NCBI GenBank assembly: GCA_029260765.1
Contig: JAJDCP010000124.1
Span: 1 to 64,000 of the forward strand
Direction: 5' to 3'
Length of the DNA: 64,000 nucleotides
From: Planctomycetota bacterium
GTDB lineage: Bacteria > Planctomycetota > J058 > JAJDCP01
A program made the position numbers and the translations under genes. The notes beneath the pieces were generated by a model that had not been told where the DNA came from, did no database searches, and saw only the letters and a list, made by a program, of their open reading frames with translations. This document shows, piece after piece, positions 1 through 8,462 of the stretch (position 1 is the first letter of the stretch; every line of letters starts with the position of its first letter).

Positions 1-399
1 GCCTGCGCCACCCTGGCGTTGCTGCTGCGGCGCAGCCTGCCGCTCGACCGTGCGCTGCAGCTGGCTGCCGCCTCGGCGGGCCAGCCGCGCTTGAGGGCCG
101 AGCTGCAGACGGCCTCGGAGGCAGTGGCGGGGGGCGAGCCCCTGCTCGAAGCGCTGACAAACAAGCAGCTTCTGCCCCCTTCCCTGCTCTGGCTGCTCGG
201 CGCCGCAGAGCGCTCCGGCACCCTGGAAGACGCCTTCGACGACGTGTCCCGCCTGCAACAGGCCGCCCTGCAACGCAAAGTCGAGCGGGTGCGGACGCTA
301 TTGGGGCCGGCGCTCGAGATCTGCCTGGGTCTGATGGTCGCGTTCTTCGGCCTGGCGCTGTTCGTTCCCTTGTTCCAGCTCATCGGCAAATTGGCCTGA
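1..399 (+). CDS. Type II secretion / type IV pilus F-family membrane protein, C-terminal part (cut by left edge)
   Basis: The reading frame is open to the left edge, so the true start lies outside the window. The visible part is the second half of a T2SF domain. It has the amphipathic helix region followed by a proline/glycine-rich turn (LLGPALE) and a strongly hydrophobic segment near the C-terminus, as in GspF and PilC. Such proteins are inner-membrane platform components that link the assembly ATPase to the pseudopilus. It is followed after 10 bases by a second F-type gene and then three pseudopilin-like genes, which supports a secretion or pilus operon. It could belong to either the GspF or the PilC type; the visible part does not decide. 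Confidence 0.8.
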   Translation, partial: ACATLALLLRRSLPLDRALQLAAASAGQPRLRAELQTASEAVAGGEPLLEALTNKQLLPPSLLWLLGAAERSGTLEDAFDDVSRLQQAALQRKVERVRTLLGPALEICLGLMVAFFGLALFVPLFQLIGKLA

Positions 400-409
400 G
401 GAGACAGTC

Positions 410-1510
410 ATGCTGGGAATCATCGCTCTGGTCGCGCTGGCTCTTTTGTGCGGCTACCTGGCGGTTCTTGCGCAAGCCGCAAAGATGCTCGAGTTCCGCG
501 CGAGCCTGTTCTCGGTGCTTGCCTGCGCTGTCCGCCGCGAGCTCCCGCTGGGCGAAGCCCTGGCGTCGGGCATCCGCGAGAGCCGGCCCGTCTTCCAGGA
601 CTGGCAGGACAGCACGCTACGCCGCATTCTCGGCGGGCTCTCTGACGGCTTGCCCTTGTCCCGGGCGCTGTCCCGGGCAGGTCCTTCGGTAGTTCCCCGA
701 CGGATGCTGGCCGCGGTCGAGGCCACCGAGGGACGTCGCGATCTGGCGGACACGCTCGACGCTCTGGTGCTCGAGCAACGCCTGTCGATCTCTCACAAAG
801 TCGGCCTGGTCGTGTTCTACCTGTGCGCCATGTATTTCCTGCAGAGCTTCCTGACAGTTTTCATCCTTCCCAAGTTCATCGAGATCTTCGACACGATGGC
901 CATCAGTCTGCCGCAAAGCATGCTGGTCTTTGTGCGCTGGGGACCAGGGTTGGTCACCAGCATGATGGCGATCATCTTGCTGTTGGGTCTCTATCGTTGG
1001 TGGCTGCATCGCTGGCCGCTGTTCGCCCACCCGATCCAGGCGCTGGGCTATCGGCTCCCCGTGTTCGGCGAGCTCTTGCGTCTGCGGGCCGGCGCCCGCC
1101 TGGGCCCCTGCCTGGGCCCGTTGATCCGCGCCGAGCAGCCGCTGCATCAGGCGCTGACACGCACGGCAGCGACCCCTGGTATCGAGCCGGTCAAGAAACG
1201 CCTGCTGCTCTCTGGACAACAGCTGAAGCTGGGGGCCGCCCCCGCGGAGGTGGTGGGCGCACTGCCCCTGCCCGCGTTTTTCCGTGAGCGCATGGTCCTG
1301 GCCTTGAGCTCAGGGCGGCCCGAACACGTGGCCGAGGTCGTTGAGCTTCTCGGCCGGCGCTGTCGCGTGAGGCTGGAACAAAGGCTCCAGACACTGAGCG
1401 ACGTGATGCTGCCCCTGGTGATGCTTGCGATGGGCGGATTGGTGCTGATGACCTATTCCTTTGTGTTTGTTCCGTTGGCCGACTTGACGGAGAGGTTGAT
1501 CCTATGGTGA
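410..1510 (+). CDS. Type II secretion F-family inner-membrane protein (366 aa)
   Basis: ATG at 410 follows a GAGGAG ribosome site. An N-terminal hydrophobic segment, a first T2SF repeat (about residues 35-160), two central membrane helices (about 127-200) and a second T2SF repeat ending in a C-terminal hydrophobic helix give the standard GspF/PilC plan at near-normal length. Its stop overlaps the start of the next pseudopilin gene by 7 bases, so the genes are co-transcribed. Having two F-type genes in a row is less common than one. They may form a heteromeric platform or derive from duplication. Confidence 0.85.
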   Translation: MLGIIALVALALLCGYLAVLAQAAKMLEFRASLFSVLACAVRRELPLGEALASGIRESRPVFQDWQDSTLRRILGGLSDGLPLSRALSRAGPSVVPRRMLAAVEATEGRRDLADTLDALVLEQRLSISHKVGLVVFYLCAMYFLQSFLTVFILPKFIEIFDTMAISLPQSMLVFVRWGPGLVTSMMAIILLLGLYRWWLHRWPLFAHPIQALGYRLPVFGELLRLRAGARLGPCLGPLIRAEQPLHQALTRTAATPGIEPVKKRLLLSGQQLKLGAAPAEVVGALPLPAFFRERMVLALSSGRPEHVAEVVELLGRRCRVRLEQRLQTLSDVMLPLVMLAMGGLVLMTYSFVFVPLADLTERLILW

Positions 1511-1890
1511 TTCTTGGCTCCCGGCGCGGCATGAGCCTCATCGAGGCGGTCTGCGCCCTGCTCGTGGTCTACACGGCTGCCGCTGGTCTACTGGTGGCGA
1601 ACCTGCGCCACTTCCAGACCATCGGCGACAGCTTCGACCAGCTGAGTGCGCAACGCGCGGCGGCGGCCGTGCTCGAAAGCCATATCGCGGACGAGCGGCC
1701 GTGTGAGCTGGGTAGGCGAGGTCTACCCGCGGAGGCGCTGCCTGCGCTGCCGGCTGCACAGCTCAGCGAGCTGGTGGAGCAGGTCGAGCCGGGTCTGCTG
1801 CGCGTGACCGTCACCGTCGCATGGGAATCTGCGGGCCGCCCGCGCAGCCTGCAGCTCGAGACCTTGCTCGCGCGGGAGGACAGCGAATGA
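1504..1890 (+). CDS. Pseudopilin, GspI-like (128 aa)
   Basis: A prepilin signature, short basic leader then G|MSLIEA, is visible at residues 9-15, with Glu at mature position 5 and a hydrophobic helix after it. That is the prepilin-peptidase cleavage and assembly signal. Length (128 aa) fits minor pseudopilins of the GspI type. Start ATG 1504 overlaps the upstream gene by 7 bases, and the stop overlaps the next ATG (ATGA). Assignment to GspI rather than GspH rests on size and order only. Confidence 0.75.
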   Translation: MVILGSRRGMSLIEAVCALLVVYTAAAGLLVANLRHFQTIGDSFDQLSAQRAAAAVLESHIADERPCELGRRGLPAEALPALPAAQLSELVEQVEPGLLRVTVTVAWESAGRPRSLQLETLLAREDSE

Positions 1891-2354
1891 GGCGGCGATA
1901 CGGTTTCACCCTGATCGAGATCATGGTCACGATTGGAATCGTGCTCACGATGGTAGCGGCGACCTCGACTCTGGTGGTGGGCGGCATGCGCTCGACCCAA
2001 CAGGCCACCGCCTACACGGGCGACGTGCTCGGAATGCGACGCGCCGTGCGTTTCCTCGAGCACGACTTGCGCGCGGCCACCACGGTAACTCTGCCCGGAA
2101 GCGCGGATGTGCTGCGCTTGCAGATCGCGGAGGACACGGTGGTCTACCACCTGCGCAGCGATCGAAAGCTGCTGCGCATCGAAGCTGGCCAGAGCCAGGA
2201 TCTGCTGGGGAATCTGGCAGCGCTCCGGGCCCAGCGCGAAGGCAGATGCCTGGCATTGTACCTCGAGCTGAGCCCGCGTACGGCGCGTCCGACACGCCTG
2301 GCCGTTCTGGAAACGCGCGTGTTTTTGCGCAACCTGTCGGCGGAGGGACAATGA
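1887..2354 (+). CDS. Pseudopilin, GspJ-like (155 aa)
   Basis: ATG 1887 lies inside the upstream stop (ATGA overlap). The protein begins with a short basic leader and GFTLIEIMV, the canonical type IV prepilin motif with Glu at mature position 5, followed by a hydrophobic helix. The rest is a soluble domain of about 115 residues. Position between a GspI-like and a GspK-like gene suggests the GspJ role, a minor pseudopilin in the tip complex, although the protein is shorter than typical GspJ. Confidence 0.75.
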   Translation: MRRRYGFTLIEIMVTIGIVLTMVAATSTLVVGGMRSTQQATAYTGDVLGMRRAVRFLEHDLRAATTVTLPGSADVLRLQIAEDTVVYHLRSDRKLLRIEAGQSQDLLGNLAALRAQREGRCLALYLELSPRTARPTRLAVLETRVFLRNLSAEGQ

Positions 2355-2755
2355 TGCGCGCACCCACTGCACGCCGCGGCGGCGGCATGATTCTGGCGAT
2401 GATCCTGCTGAGCCTGTTGGCTGCCGCGACGGTGGCGTTCGTCGGCATCTTCAGCCAGCTCTTCGAGAGCACCCGGCTGGAGAACGCGCGTCTGCCGACG
2501 CTTTATCTCGCCGAGGGCGGTCTGGCGAGAGCTCGCTGGGCGCTGGCCCGCGACGAGAGCTACCAGGGCGAGCAGCTCGAGCTCGGCGCAGGGCTGGCGG
2601 CCATCAGCGTCGAAACGGTCCCCGAAGACTCCCGGGCCCGCGACATCGAGGTTGTGGCCTGGGAAGGGAGCGCAAAGCGGGCCCACACCCGCCTGCACGT
2701 CCGCGTGCAGCTGAGCGAAGGTCTTCCCGGGGTACTGACCTGGCGGGAAGATTGA
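2351..2755 (+). CDS. Minor pseudopilin, GspK/PilX-like (134 aa)
   Basis: The start ATG 2351 overlaps the previous stop (ATGA); a second ATG follows immediately at 2354. The leader RRGGGMILAMILLSLLAAATV has the glycine-rich end and hydrophobic helix of PilX/GspK proteins. It lacks the usual Glu at mature position 5, which is characteristic of GspK. GspK is normally about twice this long, so this would be a reduced tip pseudopilin. A Leu-rich 'YLAEGGLARARWAL' segment typical of PilX/GspK N-domains (about residues 46-60) supports the call. Confidence 0.65.
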   Translation: MMRAPTARRGGGMILAMILLSLLAAATVAFVGIFSQLFESTRLENARLPTLYLAEGGLARARWALARDESYQGEQLELGAGLAAISVETVPEDSRARDIEVVAWEGSAKRAHTRLHVRVQLSEGLPGVLTWRED

Positions 2756-2828
2756 GGCAGCCGAGGGCGCTTGACAGACTCCCAGGCATAGCCCACCATC
2801 GGGGCGCACATCGTTCGGGAGAGCTCCC

Positions 2829-3452
2829 ATGCGCATGCCCCGGTGTTTCCGCCTTCCCGCGGCCTTGAGCTGCCTGTTCCTGCTCGTCTGGGCCGGACAG
2901 CTGTGGGCCGACGAGATCCCCGAGGACGACTGGGGAAGCTTCGTGATGCCCTTCGACCCCTGGGCGGACGCCGCCACCGGTGAGTGGTGCCGCTACCACT
3001 ACCGGGTCAACGGCGGCCGCCTGGTGGTGCTCAGTAGCGAGGTCGTCAGCCGCGAGGCCGATACCCTGACCGTCGAAGAGCGCCGTCGCGGCGGTCTGCC
3101 AGCCTTCTCCGAGAAGCAGGTGATTCCCCAGGTACTCAACCTGGAGGACATCTGTGCCTCGCTCCGTGCCAATGGTCTGCAAGTCCGGGTGATGGGCGCC
3201 AGCCTGACCCCTGATACGCTCGACATCGCGGGCAGGTCCATCGCCTGCACGGCGTTCTTTACCCACCTCGAGGTCGTCGATCCTGAACGCAAGCTCGAGA
3301 ACGAGCTGAAGCAGACCCAGTGGCTGAGCAACGAGGTGCCGGGCTCCGGAGTCGTCAAGGTCGTCAAAGACCAGATCGGCCGGCTCGGGGCGCGCAGCAT
3401 CGAGACCCGACTGGAGATGGAGTTGGTCGAGTGGGGCGTCGGCGAGCCCTGA
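2829..3452 (+). CDS. Secreted protein of unknown function (207 aa)
   Basis: A clear signal peptide covers about residues 1-27: basic start, hydrophobic core, cleavage after LWA. The mature part has 'WCRYHYRVNGGRLVVLSSEVV' and a beta-rich pattern resembling periplasmic proteins that report on conversions of lipid or polymer adducts, but no family is recognised. Start ATG 2829 follows GGGAGAGCTCCC. It sits 73 bases after the pseudopilin operon and 15 bases before the radical SAM gene, so it could be transcribed with the latter. Confidence 0.7.
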   Translation: MRMPRCFRLPAALSCLFLLVWAGQLWADEIPEDDWGSFVMPFDPWADAATGEWCRYHYRVNGGRLVVLSSEVVSREADTLTVEERRRGGLPAFSEKQVIPQVLNLEDICASLRANGLQVRVMGASLTPDTLDIAGRSIACTAFFTHLEVVDPERKLENELKQTQWLSNEVPGSGVVKVVKDQIGRLGARSIETRLEMELVEWGVGEP

Positions 3453-3467
3453 GCCGGAGGTTCCCCG

Positions 3468-4439
3468 ATGCCGCGCCTGCCCGCTCCCGCGTCCGCCCCC
3501 GGCGCCCCGCGACACTTCGAGCCGGCCTACCGGGCCAGCTACGCGAGCGGCCGCCTGCAGGCGGCCGTCGAAGAGGCGCTCGCGGCCCTCGAGAGCTGCC
3601 GGCTGTGCCCGCGCGACTGCGATGTCAACCGGCTTGAGGACCAGACAGGCATCTGCCACATAGGACGGCAGGCCATCATCTCCAGCGCCTTCCCGCACTT
3701 CGGCGAGGAAGACTGTTTACGGGGCCGCGGCGGCTCGGGCACCATCTTTTTCGGCCTGTGCAACCTCAAATGCGTCTTCTGCCAGAACTGGGACATCAGC
3801 CAGAAACAAGCCGGGCAGGCTCTCGAAGCCGAGGCCATCGCCGCGCTGATGCTCGACTTGCAGCGCCGAGGCTGCCACAACATCAACTTCGTCAGTCCCG
3901 AGCATGTGGTTCCCCAGATGCTCGAGGCGATCCTGCTCGCGGTGCGGCGTGGGTTGGTTTTGCCGATCGTCTACAACACCAGCGGCTACGACAGCCTGCA
4001 CAGTCTGCGCCTGCTCGACGGCGTCATCGATATCTATATGCCAGACTTCAAATTCTGGCAGCGGTCGTCCGCCAAGAGGCTCGCCAAGGTAGAGGACTAT
4101 CCGGAGGTCGCTCGGCGGGTGATCCGCGCGATGCATGCGCAGGTCGGAGCGCTCGAGATCGGCTCCGACGGACTCGCCCGGCGCGGTGTGTTGGTGCGGC
4201 ATCTGGTGATGCCCGGACAGCTCGATGAGAGCCGGGCGATCTTTGCATTCCTGGCGCGCGAGGTCTCACCGGACACCTACGTCAACGTGATGGGGCAGTA
4301 CCGGCCGGAGCACAAGACCCGCTTCTACCCGGAGATCCACCGGCGCCTGCGCGCGCATGAACTGGCCGAAGCGTTCGCGGCGGCGGCAGACGCGGGCCTT
4401 GAGCGGCTGGATGAGCGCTGGTCGGCGTGGCAGCAATGA
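3468..4439 (+). CDS. PflX-like radical SAM protein (323 aa)
   Basis: The radical SAM cluster motif CNLKCVFC (about residues 98-105) is preceded by a Cys-rich N-terminal segment CRLCPRDC (about 44-51) typical of the COG1313 / PflX branch of pyruvate-formate-lyase-activating-enzyme homologues. NISFVSPEHV-like and YNTSGYD motifs of this branch are also present. The target of the enzyme is not known for this branch. ATG 3468 follows GGAGG. The gene converges on the downstream protease gene with only 4 bases between the stops. Confidence 0.85.
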   Translation: MPRLPAPASAPGAPRHFEPAYRASYASGRLQAAVEEALAALESCRLCPRDCDVNRLEDQTGICHIGRQAIISSAFPHFGEEDCLRGRGGSGTIFFGLCNLKCVFCQNWDISQKQAGQALEAEAIAALMLDLQRRGCHNINFVSPEHVVPQMLEAILLAVRRGLVLPIVYNTSGYDSLHSLRLLDGVIDIYMPDFKFWQRSSAKRLAKVEDYPEVARRVIRAMHAQVGALEIGSDGLARRGVLVRHLVMPGQLDESRAIFAFLAREVSPDTYVNVMGQYRPEHKTRFYPEIHRRLRAHELAEAFAAAADAGLERLDERWSAWQQ

Positions 4440-4443
4440 CCCC

Positions 4444-5925
4444 TCACTCCCCGACCGCCCCCTCCAACGCCGCCTGCACCGCCGCATGTGCGTCGAGCAA
4501 CCCCCAGCCGGACTCGCCGTCCCAGCCCTCGGCGAACAGATCCCGCGCCGTCTCCGCCAGGATGGCTTGGATCTGCCAGGGCTTCAGATCCGGAGCCGCC
4601 TCGAGCATCAGCGCGGCGATCCCCACGGCATGGGGCCCGGCGAAGGAATTCCCGCGCTTGTTGGCGCGCCGATCCGGCCCGCTGGGCGTCTGGATCGGAA
4701 ATCCTTCACAGAACGCGCTGAAGTCCGGCTTCTGCAGGCCCTCCGGCAGGGGATGGTCGGAGTAGCCGGGCACATCTCCCCAGCTCACCGGGCCCATCGA
4801 GCTGTAGGCCGGCCGACGCTGCTCGCGATTCACGCCCGCCACGGCCAGCACGCAGGGGACGTCTTTCGGCGTCCAGATCTGCTCGGGCAGCTCGGCTTTG
4901 CGCGCGAAATTCCCGGCGCCCCCCGCCAGCAGCACCCCCGCGCAGGACAGCTGTTCACAGACCAGGCGCCACAAGGCCCGCTGTTCCGGGTTCCTGCGCT
5001 GCATGAAGGACATGCTGACGATGTCGGCCCCATTCTCGAGCGCGTACTCGAACGCCGAGAAGAACCCGGCGCCCCCTCGGCCGAGCACCGTCAGGCTCAT
5101 CAGCTGGCTCTGTGGAGCGACCCCGGTCACCAACCCGCTGCGGCCCCGGCCGGCGATGATGCCGCCGCACATCAAACCATGGCTCGCTTCGGGGGTGTGG
5201 ACGACGGGGGTGTTCGCGGCGAAGTTGTAGCCGAAGAGATCGTCGCAATACCCATTCCCGTCGTCGTCGAGGCCATTGCCCGCGATCTCATCAGGATTCC
5301 GCCAGACCGCCTCGCGCAGATCGGGGTTGCTCAAACACCAGGCCTGATCCATCAAGCCAACCACGACCCCCTCTCCGGTCAGGCCCAGCTCCTTCCACAC
5401 CCTGGCAGCTCCGATATCCTCGAGGTTCCAGGGAATCTCGACGGCCTCAGGGTCGAATCCTCCGCCGTCGATCGGCCCGAGGTCCGGATTCTGGCGCCCT
5501 GCCTCGGCAGGGCTCTGCTCGCCGCAGGATCGGAAGAAGCTCTGCCGGCCGGGTTTGAAACGGAACACCCGGTCCACCTCGGGGCGCGCTTCGAGGAGTG
5601 GCAGCGAAGACCTGGGGAGGTGGATGTGGACCGCGTTGATCAGGTACAGCCAGTCCTTGATCTCTGCCTCAGGCTGCGCGGCAAAGAAGCTGGCCAGCGC
5701 ATCCTGGGAGGCCGCGCGGATCGCCTGTAGACGCCCCTGCACCTCGGCGCGCAACTCTGCGCGCGGCTGCGCGGCGTGTTGGCGGCAGAATTCCGGATAG
5801 GCCTCCGGCGTGCTGAGCAGCTGCTCGGCCATGATGGCGACGGCACAGGTCGTGTCCTCTTCCTGGGCCGTCACGGAGACACACAACCAGAGCAGGACGA
5901 GGCAGAGGGGACGGGAAACCGACAT
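4444..5925 (-). CDS. Secreted subtilisin-like serine protease (S8 family, 493 aa)
   Basis: Signal peptide at residues 1-20. A catalytic triad in S8 context is visible: Asp about 193 (VVVGLMDQAW), His about 249 (HGLMCGGIIAG) and Ser about 427 (GNSFAGPHA). About 170 residues between signal peptide and first catalytic residue form a possible propeptide. A fragment rich in Asp/Asn-Gly (DDDGNGYCDD) after the Asp motif is a probable calcium site. Start chosen at ATG 5925 because GGAGG lies 8-12 bases upstream and the signal peptide begins there; the longer open frame upstream lacks support. Confidence 0.9.
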   Translation of the reverse strand: MSVSRPLCLVLLWLCVSVTAQEEDTTCAVAIMAEQLLSTPEAYPEFCRQHAAQPRAELRAEVQGRLQAIRAASQDALASFFAAQPEAEIKDWLYLINAVHIHLPRSSLPLLEARPEVDRVFRFKPGRQSFFRSCGEQSPAEAGRQNPDLGPIDGGGFDPEAVEIPWNLEDIGAARVWKELGLTGEGVVVGLMDQAWCLSNPDLREAVWRNPDEIAGNGLDDDGNGYCDDLFGYNFAANTPVVHTPEASHGLMCGGIIAGRGRSGLVTGVAPQSQLMSLTVLGRGGAGFFSAFEYALENGADIVSMSFMQRRNPEQRALWRLVCEQLSCAGVLLAGGAGNFARKAELPEQIWTPKDVPCVLAVAGVNREQRRPAYSSMGPVSWGDVPGYSDHPLPEGLQKPDFSAFCEGFPIQTPSGPDRRANKRGNSFAGPHAVGIAALMLEAAPDLKPWQIQAILAETARDLFAEGWDGESGWGLLDAHAAVQAALEGAVGE

Positions 5926-6221
5926 AAGAGGAACCTCCAGAGCTTCAGATCCTGCCTCCGAGCACATCCCGGGCCAACCGCCCAAAGCCCGAGCTGTCTT
6001 GGTCAGGTGCCAGCTGCTGCTTGACAGCCAGCGTTTCATGGTTCGCCGCTGACAGAGAGGCCCTTGACCTGGCACGAAAAAGGTGCACAACAGACGAACA
6101 GGACCAAGAGCTCTGGACCGAGTACAACGACGCAGATGCGCGGCAGGCTTTCTGCAAAAAGTCCCATCCGGATGGCAGAGTGCGGCGTCCTTTGATGCGG
6201 ACGAAACTCTCTAGGAGGAAA
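5926..6221. other. Divergent intergenic region, 296 bases
   Basis: This stretch separates the minus-strand protease gene from the plus-strand HEAT/PDZ gene and must hold both promoters. TTGACA-like hexamers occur at 6021 and 6064 but without a convincing -10 box at normal spacing. No coding potential with a ribosome site was seen. Confidence 0.4.
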
Positions 6222-6956
6222 ATGATGCGTCTTACTTTGCTGCTGGGTTGTCTCGTGGTGTCAGCCGGTCTCGCGGCCGCCCAGGATGCCGAGCCCGATC
6301 CCGTCCCTGGCCTGATCGAAGAGCTCTCGGACCCTGAATTCGAGGTCCGCGAAGCCGCCACCCAGACGCTGATCGGGCTCGGCGAGCAGGCGATCGAAGC
6401 GCTCGAAGCCGCCAAGGGTTCCGATGACCCGGAAGTCAGCTGGCGGGCAGAGACAGCTCTGAGCGCCATCCGCGAAAAGCTGCAAGAGCAGCAGCGCACT
6501 CCGCAGCTCGAAGGCCTTGTCGTCCCCAGGGCGGCCGCGAAGTTCCGCGTCGAACTACGTGTGGGCGGTGTCGAGGGAATGGGCATCGAGACCATCGACG
6601 GGGAGGCGCAGATTTTCCGGCTCGAAAACGGCGCCTGGGTCGAAGAGGGGACAGTCGTGGACTCGCCCTTCCAGGCGACAGCGCCCAGCGACATGCTCCG
6701 CGCCCATCTCGGTCTGTCCGCCAACGAAGGCCTGGCTTTCGGCGCCGACAACGAGGGACTCGAGCGCTTCGGTCTGGCGCCTTTCGATGTGGTTCTCGCG
6801 CTCGACGGCGTGCCGGTTGCGACACTCGAAGACCTGGAAGCTTTGCTCTCGGCCGAAGATGGCGCGGCCTTCGAGATCGAGTTGATCCGGCGCGGTAGCC
6901 GGCTGCTGCAGAAGGTGCTGCTGCCCGCTCAGGAGCCGACGCAGACCGGCGATTGA
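6222..6956 (+). CDS. Exported HEAT-repeat / PDZ protein (244 aa)
   Basis: ATG 6222 follows TAGGAGGAAA. A signal peptide (about 1-21, ending AAAQ) leads into HEAT-like helices (about 28-90: 'LSDPEFEVREAATQTLIGLG', 'DDPEVSWRAETAL'), then a linker and a PDZ-like C-terminal domain (about 150-235: 'GLERFGLAPFDVVLALDGVPVATLEDLEALL'). Both domains are protein-binding scaffolds. No catalytic residues are seen, so a periplasmic adaptor role is inferred. Its stop is 4 bases from the stop of the convergent small gene downstream. Confidence 0.75.
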   Translation: MMRLTLLLGCLVVSAGLAAAQDAEPDPVPGLIEELSDPEFEVREAATQTLIGLGEQAIEALEAAKGSDDPEVSWRAETALSAIREKLQEQQRTPQLEGLVVPRAAAKFRVELRVGGVEGMGIETIDGEAQIFRLENGAWVEEGTVVDSPFQATAPSDMLRAHLGLSANEGLAFGADNEGLERFGLAPFDVVLALDGVPVATLEDLEALLSAEDGAAFEIELIRRGSRLLQKVLLPAQEPTQTGD

Positions 6957-6960
6957 GGCT

Positions 6961-7149
6961 TCAGTGCGAGCCCCGACGGTCACCAGGAAAGCGCGGCCCC
7001 CGAATCATGGTCGCCATCACCAGCTGCGCGAGCAGCAGCCCGGCGATCCCGCCGATCAGGGGGCCGGCTTCGGGTTCCACAGCGAAGCCCATACCGGCCC
7101 CCACGGCCGCGCCCAGAGCTAGAATAAAGAACCAGCGTAGACATCCCAT
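6961..7149 (-). CDS. Small glycine-rich membrane protein (62 aa)
   Basis: Two hydrophobic segments (about 5-24 and 30-47) with glycine-zipper spacing (GAAVGAGMGFAV, GGIAGLLLAQ) and a basic C-terminus. This is the pattern of small integral membrane proteins, but no family is recognised. It fills the gap between two well-supported genes without overlap, which supports it being real. There is no strong ribosome site upstream. Confidence 0.5.
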   Translation of the reverse strand: MGCLRWFFILALGAAVGAGMGFAVEPEAGPLIGGIAGLLLAQLVMATMIRGPRFPGDRRGSH

Positions 7150-7215
7150 AGCGTGATTCTATCCCGTGCGCTCAGGGCGTCCAACCCGCATTGCCTCGCG
7201 TCGACCGCTCGAAGC

Positions 7216-8448
7216 TCAGTCCTGCTCTTGCAGAGGCGTTCCTTGCGGCCAGCTCTGCACACGGTCGACAGCGCGATGTACCTGGCCGTCGATCAAGCCT
7301 GCCAGGGTCTTTGCGTCGCGTCCGTGCTGGCTGTTGAACAACACCGCCCAGCTGAACCCGTCGTGCCGCCGCACCAGCAAAGTGGAGGTCCCACTCAACA
7401 AGCCGGTGTGCCAGGTGTTGCGCCCGCTACGCCCGGCTCGGCGCACCGACCAGCCACACCCGTACCAGACGGGCCCTTCGCCATGACTCGCAGGCGGCGC
7501 GAACATCGTCTCGAGGCCGTCTTCGCCGAGCAGCGCAGGCACCGCATCGGCGAAGCGCACCAGATCGACAGCCGAGGCCACCCACCCGCCATGGGCATCC
7601 ATCGCCTCGAGGTGCCAGGCTCCGTAGGGTCGGGGCACCTTCGCAGCCTCGGGCGCGAACACGTTCGTGCCCGTCCCGCGCTTGCTGTCGAAATAGCGCA
7701 CCTCTCCGGGCAGACGGCCCTCCGGCAGGGTGGCACCGACCCGTGTCGAGCGCGCACCGCAGGGCAGCAACACGGCCTCGCGCACAGCCGTCTCATAGTC
7801 CAGGCCTGTCACCGCCTCGACGACCCTCCCGAGCAGGCAGTAGCCGAAGTTCGAGTAGGCATAGTGGGTGCCCGGATCAAAGTCGAGCGGCGTCTCAAGC
7901 ATGCAGTCGATGATCTGCCAGGGGCCGGCCGGCGGAGGCACTTCCCGACGCCGAGCAAAGGGCACGGCGCGGAACATCGGATCGAACGAGACCCCTCGAT
8001 CCCAACCGCCGCGGTGCTGCAGCAACTGGTGCACGGTCACTTGCCGCCAGCGCGGATCGAGCGCCGCCGCGTCGGTCTCGCGCCGCTGCAGCTCGAGCAG
8101 CTCGTAGACCTTGGCCTCGAGAGACAACCGGCCCGCTTCGACCAGCTGCATCACGGCGACCGCGGTCAACGGCTTTGAGACGCTGGCGATGCGGAACAGC
8201 GACGTCGGTTCGACCGGCTCCCCGGCTTCGGGATCGGCGTAGCCAAAGCCGCGCGCGTACAACAGCTGCCCGTTGCGGGCGACGGCCAGGGCGGCACCCG
8301 GAGCGCCGTGTTCTCGCAGGAAGCGCACCATCAGGGTGTCGAGCGGGGCCAGCTCGGGGCTGGTCGGACCGCTTGCGACGGTGTGGGAGGGCGGATGCTG
8401 AGCAGCGCAAGTCAGCGCCAGGGCGAGCAGCAGAACGATCTTCTTCAT
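7216..8448 (-). CDS. Secreted beta-lactamase-family serine hydrolase (410 aa)
   Basis: Signal peptide at about 1-16. Motifs of the class C beta-lactamase / esterase / DD-peptidase fold are in order: SVSK (SxxK nucleophile), YSN (YxN) and HTG near the C-terminus. Substrate cannot be told from sequence; esterase, D-aminopeptidase or penicillin-binding activities all occur in the family. Start ATG 8448 sits exactly at the signal peptide; the longer frame upstream runs into the neighbouring gene. The gene lies 14 bases after the flavoprotein gene on the same strand, so the two are probably co-transcribed. Confidence 0.85.
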   Translation of the reverse strand: MKKIVLLLALALTCAAQHPPSHTVASGPTSPELAPLDTLMVRFLREHGAPGAALAVARNGQLLYARGFGYADPEAGEPVEPTSLFRIASVSKPLTAVAVMQLVEAGRLSLEAKVYELLELQRRETDAAALDPRWRQVTVHQLLQHRGGWDRGVSFDPMFRAVPFARRREVPPPAGPWQIIDCMLETPLDFDPGTHYAYSNFGYCLLGRVVEAVTGLDYETAVREAVLLPCGARSTRVGATLPEGRLPGEVRYFDSKRGTGTNVFAPEAAKVPRPYGAWHLEAMDAHGGWVASAVDLVRFADAVPALLGEDGLETMFAPPASHGEGPVWYGCGWSVRRAGRSGRNTWHTGLLSGTSTLLVRRHDGFSWAVLFNSQHGRDAKTLAGLIDGQVHRAVDRVQSWPQGTPLQEQD

Positions 8449-8462
8449 CGAAGGCTCCAGGT

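Noticed and set aside
4357..5730. Plus-strand open frame of 457 codons across the radical SAM gene end and the protease gene
   Set aside because: Overlaps two well-supported genes, one with a catalytic triad, and shows no domain.
7153..8178. Plus-strand open frame of 341 codons opposite the beta-lactamase-fold gene
   Set aside because: Shadow of the minus-strand gene with SxxK, YxN and HTG motifs.
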